The notes beneath the pieces are model-generated. The model was given only the letters and a program-made list of their open reading frames with translations, ran no database searches and was not told where the DNA came from. This document shows positions 1 through 8,286 of a stretch of 30,954 nt of DNA, piece by piece. Each line of letters begins with the position of its first letter. The stretch's first letter is position 1. Where the stretch lies: contig JADKAW010000031.1 in NCBI GenBank assembly GCA_016719055.1, positions 1 through 30,954 on the forward strand, read 5' to 3'. The stretch comes from Candidatus Rhodoferax mariagerensis. Lineage in GTDB: Bacteria; Pseudomonadota; Gammaproteobacteria; Burkholderiales; Burkholderiaceae_C. The translations under genes were made by a program, and so were the position numbers.

Positions 1-754
1 CAGCACCACTGGCCGCAGCAACTTGCCGGCGCCGAGGTAATTCCGGTCCGATCAGGCGCAGCGGCTCGTCCGAGCCCTGCGCCACCGCCTCAAACGCCCC
101 CATGCCCAGTTTGGCCACCTCCTTGGGTCCACGCACCTTGCATTTGATGCGTGGCAGCCTGGCCAGTGACCGCGCCGCCTGCGCCAGTTTGGCAGGTGTG
201 GCATGGTTGGCTGGCCGGTTGCCCCATTCTTTGGCCATTTCGATGCCGGTGATGGCTGCCACCGCGTGTTCAAAGGCCAATCGGAGGTCTTGAGCGTCTG
301 GTACCACCACCTTGACCTTGGCAAGTGTGCGCGCGTCTGCCTTGGGCTTGGTGGTGGTAAAAACATAGCTGGCGTCGGCCAGCGCCGTTAAGGCCACCCG
401 CAGCACCATCGGGCTGGGAGATTGTGAAAAAAACAGCGTGATCTCCGTGGGTTTGCTGCCCTTGATCAGATTCACCGCAGCGGCCACTGCTTTGCGGACA
501 TCGCTCGCCAGGGTATCTCCGGTGGGCAACAGAATCAGCCTGGCACAGGCCAGCCGGGCCGGACGGTAAATATCGAGCAATTGCCCGGGCTTGGCCGGCA
601 GGTCGCCAGATTTCAGCACCTGGGCCACCACATTGGACAAGGTGTCGGTGGCCGGGGTGAAGGCGGCGGTCAACAAAACCAGCAAGGCATCGGCTTTTTC
701 ATGCGCCCAGTCGGTTTGCGCCAGGGGTTGGAGCTCAAAAAGTTCGGCAATCAC
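1..754 (-). CDS. pepA: Leucyl aminopeptidase PepA, N-terminal part (cut by window edge)
   Basis: Leftward reading frame starting at a GTG (754) preceded by an AAGGAA ribosome site. It reads MIAELFELQPLAQTDW at the start and, about 150-240 residues in, GIEMAKEWGNRPANHATPAK and KLGMGAFEAVAQGSDEPLRL, the linker and start of the M17 peptidase domain. Cytosolic M17 aminopeptidases are hexameric two-metal enzymes that remove N-terminal residues from peptides; the metal-binding and catalytic residues lie beyond the window. Close to the edge (about 38-50) the frame appears to change: YLGAGKLLRPVVL, which should lead into the VLVGKG motif, is in another frame. Divergence from lptF is a common proteobacterial arrangement and supports the call. 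The frame break rests on little sequence. Confidence 0.85.
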   Translation of the reverse strand, partial: MIAELFELQPLAQTDWAHEKADALLVLLTAAFTPATDTLSNVVAQVLKSGDLPAKPGQLLDIYRPARLACARLILLPTGDTLASDVRKAVAAAVNLIKGSKPTEITLFFSQSPSPMVLRVALTALADASYVFTTTKPKADARTLAKVKVVVPDAQDLRLAFEHAVAAITGIEMAKEWGNRPANHATPAKLAQAARSLARLPRIKCKVRGPKEVAKLGMGAFEAVAQGSDEPLRLIGPELPRRRQVAAASGA

Positions 755-770
755 TGTTTTCCTTCACGCT

Positions 771-1889
771 ATGTTATTCCATTCCTCTTTACGCAGAGAG
801 CTGTCCCGAAGTTTCGGCGCAACGCTGATCGTTCTGGTCACCGTGGTGATGACCATGACCCTGATTCGCACACTCGGTCAGGCTTCCCGCGGTAGTTTTA
901 ACCCGTCGGATGTGATGCTGGTTATGGGGTACACCGTGCTGGCTTACATGCCCACATTGCTGACCATGAGTTTGTTCATCGCCATCATTGCAACGCTTTC
1001 GCGGATGTACCGTGAAAGCGAAATGGTGATCTGGTTCTGTAGCGGCAAAGGCCTCTCTGCCTTGTTGCCACCCTTGATGCGATTTGCCTGGCCGGTCTTT
1101 GCCGTGGTAGCGGCGCTGGCCTTGCTGGTTTTACCATGGACCAATCTGCGCATTGAGGACTTAAAGAATCAGTACGAGAAACGCAGTGACCTTGAACGCA
1201 TTGAACCGGGGCAGTTTCAGGAATCGGGCAGTGGGACACGCGTGTTTTTTGTCGAGAAAAACACCATCAGCCAGCAGTCTGGCTCCAACGTTTTCATTGC
1301 CACCACGGAAGGAGGCAAGGAGACCATTACATCTGCACGAAGTGGACGCATTGAGTCACTGCCGCAGGGGCAGTTTTTGATGCTCAGCAATGGACAAAGG
1401 CTGGAAAGCGTCATTGGCACGGCTGACTTGAAGGTCAGTGAATTTGAAGTCTATGGCGCTCAAATCAGCACCGATGCCTTGAGCATTGCGGCATACACCC
1501 CCGTCAATACGCAAACAACGCGCGCACTGATCGCCAATCTCACACCTGCCAGTTTGGGCGAACTGTCGTGGCGAATCGGCTTGGTGCTCGCTGCCGTTAA
1601 CTTTGTGATCATCGGAGTGGCGGTGTCCAACGTCAATCCCCGGCTTAACAAAAGCGTGAATCTGGTTTTTTCACTGTTCACTTTTGTTTTTTACTACAAC
1701 TTGTTGAATCTTGGTCAAAGCTGGATAGCCTCCGGCAAATACAGCATGGCAATACATATGCTGACCCTGCATGGTGGTATTTTCGTGATGGCAACGCTCT
1801 GGCTTGCCAAAGGCCACAACAACTGGCACTGGCATAACCTGTCCGGACATCAGGCCAAAAAACCGAACATCGGGACGATCACATCTTGA
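771..1889 (+). CDS. lptF: LPS export ABC transporter permease LptF
   Basis: A 372-residue inner-membrane protein, normal length for the LptF/LptG family (YjgP/YjgQ). It begins MLFHSSLRRELSRSFGATL, followed by hydrophobic segments near residues 15-35, 50-75 and 100-120, a periplasmic beta-jellyroll-like region of about 150 residues, and three C-terminal membrane segments. LptF and LptG with two LptB ATPases extract LPS from the inner membrane and pass it to LptC/LptA. The ATG at 771 is chosen because upstream in-frame starts run into the divergent pepA gene; only 16 bases separate the two start codons. The stop overlaps lptG by four bases, so the two are almost certainly co-translated. Confidence 0.95.
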   Translation: MLFHSSLRRELSRSFGATLIVLVTVVMTMTLIRTLGQASRGSFNPSDVMLVMGYTVLAYMPTLLTMSLFIAIIATLSRMYRESEMVIWFCSGKGLSALLPPLMRFAWPVFAVVAALALLVLPWTNLRIEDLKNQYEKRSDLERIEPGQFQESGSGTRVFFVEKNTISQQSGSNVFIATTEGGKETITSARSGRIESLPQGQFLMLSNGQRLESVIGTADLKVSEFEVYGAQISTDALSIAAYTPVNTQTTRALIANLTPASLGELSWRIGLVLAAVNFVIIGVAVSNVNPRLNKSVNLVFSLFTFVFYYNLLNLGQSWIASGKYSMAIHMLTLHGGIFVMATLWLAKGHNNWHWHNLSGHQAKKPNIGTITS

Positions 1890-2992
1890 AAACCTTGCGC
1901 CATCTCATTTACGGCGAGGTCATCAATGCTGTGGCGTTTGTTTCGCTGGGGTTCTTGTCACTGTTCTTTTTCTTTGATTTCGTAGAGGAAGTCCAGTCGG
2001 TCGGGCGAAACGCAGCATCCGGGTACAGATTGGTGCATGCGTTATCGTATGTTGCCATGATGATACCCAGTCACCTGTACGAATTGATCCCGATAGCGGT
2101 TTTGATTGGCACCATTTTTGTCATGGCCAGATTGGCGCAAAGCTCCGAATACACCATTCTGCGAACCAGTGGGCTCGATCCCTGGCGCGCCCTCAAGACG
2201 CTGCTTGTTCTGGGTATGGGCTTTGTGGTGTTGACTTTTGCCATTGGTGACTATGTTGCCCCGGTTTCCGACCGAACGGCGCAGCTGCTCAAGGCGCGTT
2301 ACACAGGTCACATCACAGTGGGACAAACTGGCGCTTGGCTCAAGGAAAAGCAGGCCTATGGGCAATACGCCGTCAACGTCGCTGAACTTGCCTCCGACGG
2401 CAGCTTGCGTGGAGTCCGGATGTTTGAGTTTGACAACCAGGGGCTGTTGATGTCGATGACCAAAGCAGAAACAGCAACCATTCAGGACGAAGAAGCCTGG
2501 ACACTTAACCAAGTTCACCGGACCGAATTCAACGTGCACGGCAGTACAAGTGCTCAAATTGAACGCACAACATTACCCACATTGCGCTGGCCTAACCGTA
2601 TCAGCGCAGAAATGGTATCTGCTGCATTGCTAAAACCTGAGCGGATGAGCACCGTGGACTTGTTTCAATACATCCAGCATTTGCAGAACAATGCACAAGC
2701 CGCACAACGGTATGAGATCGAGTTTTGGAAAAAGGTGTTTTACCCTCTGAGCTGTCTTGTGATGATTGTGCTGGCACTGCCATTCGCTTATCTGCATTTC
2801 CGCGCGGGTGGAATTGCCACCTATGTGTTTGGTGGCGTCATGGCTGGGATCAGTTTCTTTTTGCTGAACAATGTTTTTGGCTATATTGGTAACTTGCAAA
2901 ACTGGCAACCCTGGCTTACCGCTGCTTTGCCTGGACTGATTTATTCGCTGCTATCGTTAACCGCATTTACCTGGCTGGTACTCAGGCGGTAG
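1886..2992 (+). CDS. lptG: LPS export ABC transporter permease LptG
   Basis: A 368-residue partner of LptF, opening MKTLRHLIYGEVINAVAFVS from a TTG start that overlaps the lptF stop (TTGA). Membrane segments appear near residues 13-35, 60-85 and 100-120, then a periplasmic domain, then three membrane segments from about residue 275 to the end. Like LptF it forms half of the permease of the LptB2FG complex that lifts lipopolysaccharide out of the inner membrane. The four-base overlap and fixed order lptF-lptG are typical of Burkholderiales. No frame break is seen. Confidence 0.95.
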   Translation: MKTLRHLIYGEVINAVAFVSLGFLSLFFFFDFVEEVQSVGRNAASGYRLVHALSYVAMMIPSHLYELIPIAVLIGTIFVMARLAQSSEYTILRTSGLDPWRALKTLLVLGMGFVVLTFAIGDYVAPVSDRTAQLLKARYTGHITVGQTGAWLKEKQAYGQYAVNVAELASDGSLRGVRMFEFDNQGLLMSMTKAETATIQDEEAWTLNQVHRTEFNVHGSTSAQIERTTLPTLRWPNRISAEMVSAALLKPERMSTVDLFQYIQHLQNNAQAAQRYEIEFWKKVFYPLSCLVMIVLALPFAYLHFRAGGIATYVFGGVMAGISFFLLNNVFGYIGNLQNWQPWLTAALPGLIYSLLSLTAFTWLVLRR

Positions 2993-3043
2993 CGCATTGT
3001 GCAAGTTGAGTTACACCCGATACGACCAGCCGAAAGATCATTT

Positions 3044-3406
3044 ATGCAAGCCACCATTCTTTTTTCGCACGGCTCGCGCGACCCCTTCTGGCGAACACCC
3101 ATGGACAAGGTTGCGCAGTGCATGCGTGAGTTTGATCCACAAGTGCAAGTACGTTGTGCTTTTTTGGAGCTGACCGAACCGACCATGGCAGTTGCAGTTG
3201 CCGATCTGATTTGCGTTGGTGCCAAGAGCATCACTATTGTTCCGATGTTTTTGGGGGTTGGCAAGCACGCCCGGGAGGACATGCCCGAACTGGTGAACGG
3301 ATTGATGACCCTCTATCCTGAAATCAGTTTCCAGCTAAACCCATCTATAGGTGAGGACACCCGGGTAATAGAGATGCTGGCACGAATTGCGATGCCACCA
3401 CACTGA
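3044..3406 (+). CDS. CbiX/SirB-like sirohydrochlorin chelatase, short form
   Basis: A 120-residue protein starting MQATILFSHGSRDPFW. The HGSRDP motif near residue 9 and the second conserved histidine in GVGKHAREDMP near residue 70 are the metal-binding histidines of the CbiX family of class II chelatases, which insert iron or cobalt into sirohydrochlorin for siroheme or cobalamin. The short length matches single-domain CbiXS proteins that dimerise. An upstream in-frame GTG at 2999 is possible, but the ATG at 3044 places the family's usual start at the first beta strand. The gene sits 51 bases after lptG and 18 bases before cysB. Siroheme is the cofactor of sulfite reductase, so the cysB neighbourhood favours a ferrochelatase role; the metal cannot be told from the sequence. 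Confidence 0.85.
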   Translation: MQATILFSHGSRDPFWRTPMDKVAQCMREFDPQVQVRCAFLELTEPTMAVAVADLICVGAKSITIVPMFLGVGKHAREDMPELVNGLMTLYPEISFQLNPSIGEDTRVIEMLARIAMPPH

Positions 3407-3424
3407 AGCAAAACGAGCTCAACT

Positions 3425-4378
3425 GTGAATCTGCATCAATTTCGCTTTGTGCAAGAGGCCGTGCGGCGTGACCTGAATCTGACCGAAGCAGCCAAGGCCC
3501 TTCATACCTCGCAACCGGGTGTTTCAAAAGCCATTATTGAATTGGAAGATGAGCTCGGAATTGAGATTTTTGCCCGACACGGAAAACGCCTCAAGCGAGT
3601 CACAGAACCTGGCCAGCAAGTGCTGAAAAGTATTGACCTGATTTTGCGCGAAGTCAGCAATCTCAAACGAATTGGAGAACAACACAGCCTTGGCGACAGT
3701 GGCACGCTATCTATAGCAACCACCCACACCCAGGCGAGATACGTTTTGCCTGAACCGGTGGCAAAACTACGCCAGGCCTATCCAAAAGTCAACATCAGCT
3801 TGCACCAGGGTTCACCTGACCAGGTAGCCCGTATGTTGCTGGATGAGGTGGCAGAGATTGGCATAGCCACAGAGTCCCTGGCAGGTTATAGCGAACTGGT
3901 TACCTTACCCTGCTATGAATGGCAGCATGTGCTGGTATTGCCGGCCGGTCATTTGCTATGCACCAAAGAACATGTCACCCTGGAAGATATAGCCCAGGAA
4001 CCCCTGATCACCTACCATCCCTCCTACACCGGTCGCACCAAGATTGACCACGCCTTTGCCACCCGCAAGCTCGAACCCCGTATCGCCCTGGAGGCGATCG
4101 ACTCGGATGTGATCAAGACCTATGTACGCCTCGGTTTGGGTGTCGGCATTGCGGCTGAAATGTCGGTTCGAGATGTCGTAGAGGACGGTATCAAAAGTGG
4201 ATTGGTCGTTAGAGCGGCTGGCCAGCTGTTTGGTCAGAACGTAGCGCGTGTCGCGTTCAAGCGAGGTGCCTACCTGCGCAGTTTTGTTTACCGGTTCGCC
4301 GAGCTTCTTAGCAGCAGACTTGATCGCAGCCTGGTTGCTCGTGCCATGACAGGTCATATCAATGATTACGAGTTGTGA
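3425..4378 (+). CDS. cysB: LysR-family regulator CysB
   Basis: A 317-residue LysR regulator with an N-terminal winged helix-turn-helix (residues 1-60, starting MNLHQFRFVQEAVRRDLNLT from GTG 3425) and a two-lobed effector domain. The TTHTQARY segment near residue 100 is the sulfate/effector-binding signature of CysB, and DADVIKTYVRLGLGVGI-like sequence near residue 225 (here DSDVIKTYVRLGLGVGIAAE) is also characteristic. CysB activates sulfate uptake and cysteine biosynthesis genes with N-acetylserine as inducer. It follows the chelatase gene by 18 bases and probably shares its transcript. Cbl is a close paralogue, but the motif match and length fit CysB well. Confidence 0.92.
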   Translation: MNLHQFRFVQEAVRRDLNLTEAAKALHTSQPGVSKAIIELEDELGIEIFARHGKRLKRVTEPGQQVLKSIDLILREVSNLKRIGEQHSLGDSGTLSIATTHTQARYVLPEPVAKLRQAYPKVNISLHQGSPDQVARMLLDEVAEIGIATESLAGYSELVTLPCYEWQHVLVLPAGHLLCTKEHVTLEDIAQEPLITYHPSYTGRTKIDHAFATRKLEPRIALEAIDSDVIKTYVRLGLGVGIAAEMSVRDVVEDGIKSGLVVRAAGQLFGQNVARVAFKRGAYLRSFVYRFAELLSSRLDRSLVARAMTGHINDYEL

Positions 4379-4433
4379 CCAGTTGCCAGATCAAAAACCG
4401 ACCTCAACATACCCTACTTAGCTGATCCAGACC

Positions 4434-5585
4434 ATGCCGATCATTTCCGTTCAATCCAGACTACCCAACGTTGGTACCACCATTTTTTCGATCATGTCAG
4501 CGCTGGCGAGCGAAAGAAATGCCGTCAATCTGGGCCAGGGATTTCCCGACTTTGACTGCGACCCAAAATTGGTGGATGCGGTCACCCGAGCCATGCAAGG
4601 GGGCTTTAACCAGTATCCACCGATGCCAGGTGTACCAGCCCTTCAAGAAGCCATTGCTATAAAAATAGAAGCTAACTACGATCATAAGTACAGGGCTGCG
4701 AGTGAAATCACCATAACAGCGGGTGCCACACAGGCGATCATCACGGTCATTCTGGCGGTGGTGCATCCGGGCGACGAAATCATCGTACTGGAGCCCTGCT
4801 ATGACAGCTATGTACCCAACATTGAGCTAGCGGGCGGCGTGGCCGTGCGTGTTCCTTTGACACCAGGCACGTTTCGCCCGGATTTTCAGCGCGTCGCGGC
4901 AGCCATCTCACCACGAACCCGCGCCATCATCATTAATTCACCGCACAACCCCAGTGGAACCACCTGGACCGCCGATGAGATGCAAAACCTGGAAAGACTA
5001 CTGGCTCCGACCAAGGTGCTAGTGATCAGCGACGAGGTCTATGAGCACATGGTCTTTGACAACCAGAAGCACCAAAGCGCTGCCAGATACCCCGGCCTGG
5101 CTGAACGCTCTTTTGTGGTCTCCAGTTTCGGAAAAACCTACCATGTCACCGGATGGAAAGTGGGTTATGTGGCAGCCCCTCTCGCACTGAGCCAGGAGTT
5201 TCGCAAAGTTCATCAATTCAATGTCTTCACGGTCAATACACCTGTGCAACATGCGTTGGCAGAGTACATGACTGACCCGAGACCCTACCTCGATCTGCCA
5301 ACTTTCTATCAGGAAAAGCGCGATCTGTTTCGTGCCGGGCTTGAAGAAACGCGTTTCAAGCTGCTTCCCTGTGAAGGAACCTACTTTCAGTGCGTGGATA
5401 TCTCAGAGGTCAGTAACTTGAGCGAGACTGATTTTTGCAAATGGTTAACGTCTGAAGTGGGTGTCGCCGCCATTCCGCTATCTGCCTTTTATGGCAATGG
5501 GTTCGACCAGCATGTGGTGCGTTTTTGTTTTGCCAAGAAAACCGAGACCTTGAATCTGGCCCTGCAAAAGCTGCAAAAGCTGTAA
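4434..5585 (+). CDS. PLP-dependent methionine aminotransferase (YbdL type)
   Basis: A 383-residue fold-type I aminotransferase. The PLP lysine is in VVSSFGKTYHVTGWKVGYVA near residue 235; NSPHNPSGT near 165, ISDEVYEH near 200 and the C-terminal arginine in HVVRFCFAKK near 365 are the other conserved class I sites. The SSFGKTYHVTGWK form and the AVNLGQGFPDF N-terminus are typical of the YbdL/kynurenine aminotransferase-like subgroup, which transaminates methionine and aromatic residues. It lies 55 bases after cysB, fitting sulfur amino acid metabolism, and 9 bases before the acyltransferase gene. The reading frame is intact. Exact amino donor is inferred from family. Confidence 0.88.
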   Translation: MPIISVQSRLPNVGTTIFSIMSALASERNAVNLGQGFPDFDCDPKLVDAVTRAMQGGFNQYPPMPGVPALQEAIAIKIEANYDHKYRAASEITITAGATQAIITVILAVVHPGDEIIVLEPCYDSYVPNIELAGGVAVRVPLTPGTFRPDFQRVAAAISPRTRAIIINSPHNPSGTTWTADEMQNLERLLAPTKVLVISDEVYEHMVFDNQKHQSAARYPGLAERSFVVSSFGKTYHVTGWKVGYVAAPLALSQEFRKVHQFNVFTVNTPVQHALAEYMTDPRPYLDLPTFYQEKRDLFRAGLEETRFKLLPCEGTYFQCVDISEVSNLSETDFCKWLTSEVGVAAIPLSAFYGNGFDQHVVRFCFAKKTETLNLALQKLQKL

Positions 5586-5594
5586 GCTCTCGGC

Positions 5595-6787
5595 ATGGGC
5601 ATCACACACAAACTTCACATCGCGCTGCGCAAGGTGTTCGCGGTGTTGCCGCGTCCGGCGCGTTTTGCCATTTACCGCTCATTTGTTGAATGTGACCCGC
5701 AGCCCGATGCCCGGCTGGTTCTGAAAATTGCCGAGACCCAGCAGGAGCTTGAGGCCTGCTTCTCGCTGCTGCACGATGCTTATGTGTCAAGTGGTTTCAT
5801 GAAACCAGACCCGTCGGGCATGCGTGTCACCGTTTACCACGCGTTGCCGACCACCACCACGCTGTGTGCCAAGTTTGACGGTGAGGTGGTGGGCACCCTG
5901 TCGCTGATTCGCGAAAGCCTGATTGGTTTTCCGCTGCAAAGCATCTTTGATTTGACCGAGGTACGCGCCAAACACGGCCATATTGCCGAAGTCTCGGCGC
6001 TGGCGGTACACCCCAAGTTTCGCAAAACCAGTTGTACGAATCACTGCTGTTGTTTCACCGGCTGACCCAAAACCTGGTGGACAACTACGATTTTGCCAAT
6101 GGCGCGCCAGCCGTGGGGGCCACGCTGGACCTGCAACACGCGGGTGAACGGTTTGCGGTTGTTTACGGCAACAAAAGCTTGCGCAAAAACCTGCACAACT
6201 ACTTTTTTGAGGCGGTGTTACCCAATATCGTGTTGCCGCGCCGGCGTTACCACACCACCAATGATCCGGTCATGACACCGGCCCTGCTGGACTACTTTTT
6301 TAACCAGCGCACCCAGGGCTTTGCCCAACTGGAAAACCGGCGCAAGGTGCTGCTGCGCGCCATCTACGACCTGCAGCCTTACCAGGCCGTGTTGCCCCGC
6401 ATCGACGAGCAACTGACGCAAGCCCACCCACTGCGGCACCACGACCGATATTCAGTCAAGTGCCCGGGCTTGCTGAAAGTGACCACTGCCAGAACCAAAG
6501 CAGCCTATGCATTGACACTGACCGATCTGTCCGAGTATGGCTTTCAGGCGCTGTGCAAGTCAGCAATACCACTGGGCGAATGGGGCGAGGCGCAAATCCA
6601 GCTCGGGCAGTCAGAACAATCCACCGTCAAGGTGATGGCGGTACGCGACAAAGCCAGCGGATTTGCCCGCACCTATGGCTTCAAACTGGCCGAACCCGAC
6701 TTGCCCTGGCGCAAGTTTGTCAGCGCACTGCAACATGGCAGCACGGACGAAGACCTGAGCTACGCCACGCGGTTTCTGGAAGAATAA
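5595..6787 (+). CDS. FeeM-like N-acyltransferase fused to PilZ domain, frameshifted
   Basis: One gene of about 397 residues read in two frames. Residues 1-145 (frame from ATG 5595) and the part after about 6030 form a GNAT-like acyltransferase core resembling FeeM-type N-acyl amino acid synthases, with the EVVGTLSLIRES and AEVSALAVHPKFRK stretches typical of that fold. The last 95 residues are a PilZ-like domain with RYSVK (usually RxxxR) and DLSEYG (DxSxxG), the c-di-GMP binding motifs. FeeM enzymes join acyl-ACP chains to amino acids; addition of PilZ suggests c-di-GMP control of activity or location, which is inference. The frame breaks between RKT and QLYESLLLFHR, consistent with one missing base near 6030. 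It follows the aminotransferase by 9 bases and may be in its operon. Confidence 0.75.
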
Positions 6788-6818
6788 ACGCGCCAGTCGG
6801 CACCGGGCCATGGCGCGT
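6788..6818. terminator. Hairpin between convergent genes
   Basis: Perfect 8-base arms ACGCGCCA (6788-6795) and TGGCGCGT (6811-6818) with a 15-base loop lie directly after the stop of the acyltransferase gene and 19 bases before the stop of the oppositely oriented protease. The position suits a bidirectional terminator, but there is no T-run, so intrinsic termination is uncertain. Confidence 0.45.
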
Positions 6819-6837
6819 GAGGGCTGGCAGCTGCTGT

Positions 6838-7629
6838 CTATTTGAGCTGGCGCCGCTGCAGCAGTTGCGCAACAAATCTGGACGGAATCGCATAACTGAT
6901 GCCTGACGGGCTGCTTAAGGCCGATTCGCGGGTGCTTTTGATCAGCACCATATTGACCACACCCAGCACCGCACCACTGTCCGGGTCAAACAGGGGGCCG
7001 CCACTGTTGCCAGGGTAAGCGGTGCCGTCCAGCTGAAAGATGTCAAAGGTGCTGCCACTGCGCAGATTGCGGATGGCCTGCGGGTTGAGTTGCTGGGCGC
7101 TGGGCGTTGGTAACGCGGCCGGTGCAATCGACGACACCGTGCCGCGGTGTGTGACCGGCGAAAAACCCAGCGCACCACCAATCGGGAAACCCATGAAGGC
7201 CACCGACTGCCCTTCGCGCACGGTGTCCGAGTCGCGCAGGGTCAGCCCGGGCACCGCTGGCCCGTCAATCCGCAGCAGCGCCAGGTCATGCAGACTGTCG
7301 ACCTCCAGCACGGTGGCAGTGCGCATTTGCAGATCGGTTGCGCCAGTGCGAATCTGCACCACCAGGGTGGCGTCGGGGTCTTCTTCAGCCGGCCTTTGCA
7401 GCACATGGGCATTGGTGACCACCAGATTGCTGGCCGGCGCACTGCCATCGGCCAGCACAAAACCCGTGCCACGCAAACCAAAACGTGGGCTGTTGGTGGC
7501 CTTGAAGGTGCCCACAATCACCACCGAGGGTTTGACCAGTGCGATGGTGCTGATCAGCTCAGCGCGCACCGGGGTCGCCAACAAGGTCGCCGACACAACC
7601 ATTCCACGGACAAAGTACCTGAGACTCAT
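6838..7629 (-). CDS. Secreted trypsin-like (S1C) serine protease
   Basis: A 263-residue protein with a signal peptide (MSLRYFVRGMVVSATLLATP, cleavage likely after VRA at residue 23). The catalytic triad is visible: His75 in VVTNAHVLQ, Asp115 in DSLHDLALLRI and Ser209 in AYPGNSGGPLF. The domain resembles the DegP/HtrA protease fold, but no PDZ domain follows and the protein ends soon after the protease core, so it is a stand-alone periplasmic protease rather than a full DegP. The ATG at 7629 is chosen over the upstream in-frame ATG at 7710 because it gives a clean signal peptide and follows GGGGAAAAAC. No operon partner: the next gene downstream is convergent and about 650 bases of non-coding DNA lie upstream. 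Confidence 0.88.
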   Translation of the reverse strand: MSLRYFVRGMVVSATLLATPVRAELISTIALVKPSVVIVGTFKATNSPRFGLRGTGFVLADGSAPASNLVVTNAHVLQRPAEEDPDATLVVQIRTGATDLQMRTATVLEVDSLHDLALLRIDGPAVPGLTLRDSDTVREGQSVAFMGFPIGGALGFSPVTHRGTVSSIAPAALPTPSAQQLNPQAIRNLRSGSTFDIFQLDGTAYPGNSGGPLFDPDSGAVLGVVNMVLIKSTRESALSSPSGISYAIPSRFVAQLLQRRQLK

Positions 7630-7756
7630 GTTTTTCCCCGATCTACCCGAGGTGCCGGGCAAAAGTCCGATTTTGCCCCACTGGTAACCCCGCCACCATG
7701 GTGATCCCATCGAAAACCATGCTGATGCCGTTTTAGAACAGAGTTAGAGTCTTTTA

Positions 7757-7806
7757 GGTCTCTAGCCCTTACAGGTATTGCGCTGTCAGCTATATAAATA
7801 ATAGTT
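7757..7806. repeat. Copy of dispersed palindromic repeat (GACCTCTAGCG family)
   Basis: Read on the minus strand this stretch has ATATAGCTGACAGCGCAAT followed by AAGGGCTAGAGACC. The same skeleton (AGCTGC..GCGCA..., then AGCG/CTAGAGG.C) recurs at 12349, 12696, 22058, 23233 and 25624. It lies in the non-coding gap upstream of the protease gene. It resembles short intergenic repeats I know from Comamonadaceae genomes; no coding capacity. Confidence 0.6.
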
Positions 7807-7820
7807 ACCAAACGCTGTAG

Positions 7821-7907
7821 CAGATTTGGGGTCGGATCCCAATTCGGCAAATACCGATTGATTATGTTGCCAATGCCACTCCGAATTGGGCTCTGACCCC
7901 AATTCTG
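7821..7907. repeat. 27-base inverted repeat with GGGGTC..GACCCC arms
   Basis: Left arm 7821-7847 and right arm 7881-7907 are near-perfect reverse complements (about four mismatches over 27 bases), with a 33-base spacer. Each arm is itself partly palindromic (TTGGGGTC and CCCAATT). The structure resembles paired REP sequences (a REPIN), a non-autonomous element usually mobilised by a RAYT transposase encoded elsewhere. No transposase gene is present in the window. Confidence 0.65.
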
Positions 7908-8047
7908 CGGGCCAAGCCCACAGCAGGGGGGCGGGGGCCGCATGCACTTGGTCACCGACAGTTCAGTCCAGCAATTTCTGCGAGGAATTCAAAAGGTATG
8001 TCATTCGGTCGGGAGATACGACCAAACTCAAAATCGCCTGGCCGCTC

Positions 8048-8265
8048 TTGTGGAGTCGCGCCCTCGCGACGAAGGCTTCATTCGGCTCGTCCGGCTCATC
8101 ATGCGGAAGTTTGCTGGAGAACCTGTGCGGGACGCACCCAAGGCCAGAACACCAATGCCAAAAAATGCAGAGCCTGGGTCGGGATCGGGTGATCGTCGCG
8201 AGGGCGCAACTCCCACAAATTAAAAACAGCCCGGCTGTTTGCAGAGTCGCCCCCCGCGACGAAGG
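8048..8265. repeat. Three REP-like copies (GTCGCGAGGGCGCGACT family)
   Basis: Copies at 8048-8074 (forward), 8193-8220 (reverse) and 8241-8265 (forward) share the core AGTCGCGCCCTCGCGACGAA, which is itself a hairpin (GTCGCG / CGCGAC). The first two form an inverted pair around 8075-8192. The same sequence recurs as two inverted pairs at 12474-12551 and 12817-12894. This is REP/REPIN architecture. Here the copies lie inside and beside the duplicated 3' end of a decayed PEP-CTERM gene. Confidence 0.7.
8099..8192 (-). pseudogene. Duplicated 3' end of PEP-CTERM gene (fragment)
   Basis: Read leftward from the REP copy at 8193, this stretch encodes PTQ(A)L...QQTSA-stop, matching the end of the neighbouring copy at 8287-8400 (PTQLL...QQTSAS-stop); 16 bases (8101-8116 and 8292-8307) are identical. 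In another frame it reads DPDPGSAFFGIGVLALGASR, which has the proline-acid-proline plus hydrophobic helix plus basic residue layout of a PEP-CTERM sorting signal. It has no start and appears to be a duplicated gene tail bracketed by REP copies. Confidence 0.45.
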
Positions 8266-8286
8266 TTGTTTCCGGGTCCCGTCCGC

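Noticed and set aside
4650..4680. In-frame insertion of the dispersed repeat in the aminotransferase gene (GCTATAAAAATAGAAGCTA)
   Set aside because: The AT-rich palindrome-like stretch resembles the repeat tail, but protein length and alignment pattern around KIEANYDHKY are normal for the family, so chance is enough.
6838..7710. Longer protease start at 7710
   Set aside because: The extra 27 residues hide the signal peptide; the ATG at 7629 has a ribosome site and a normal signal sequence.
8048..8265. CRISPR array
   Set aside because: Repeats alternate orientation, spacing is irregular, they are imperfect, and no cas gene is present.
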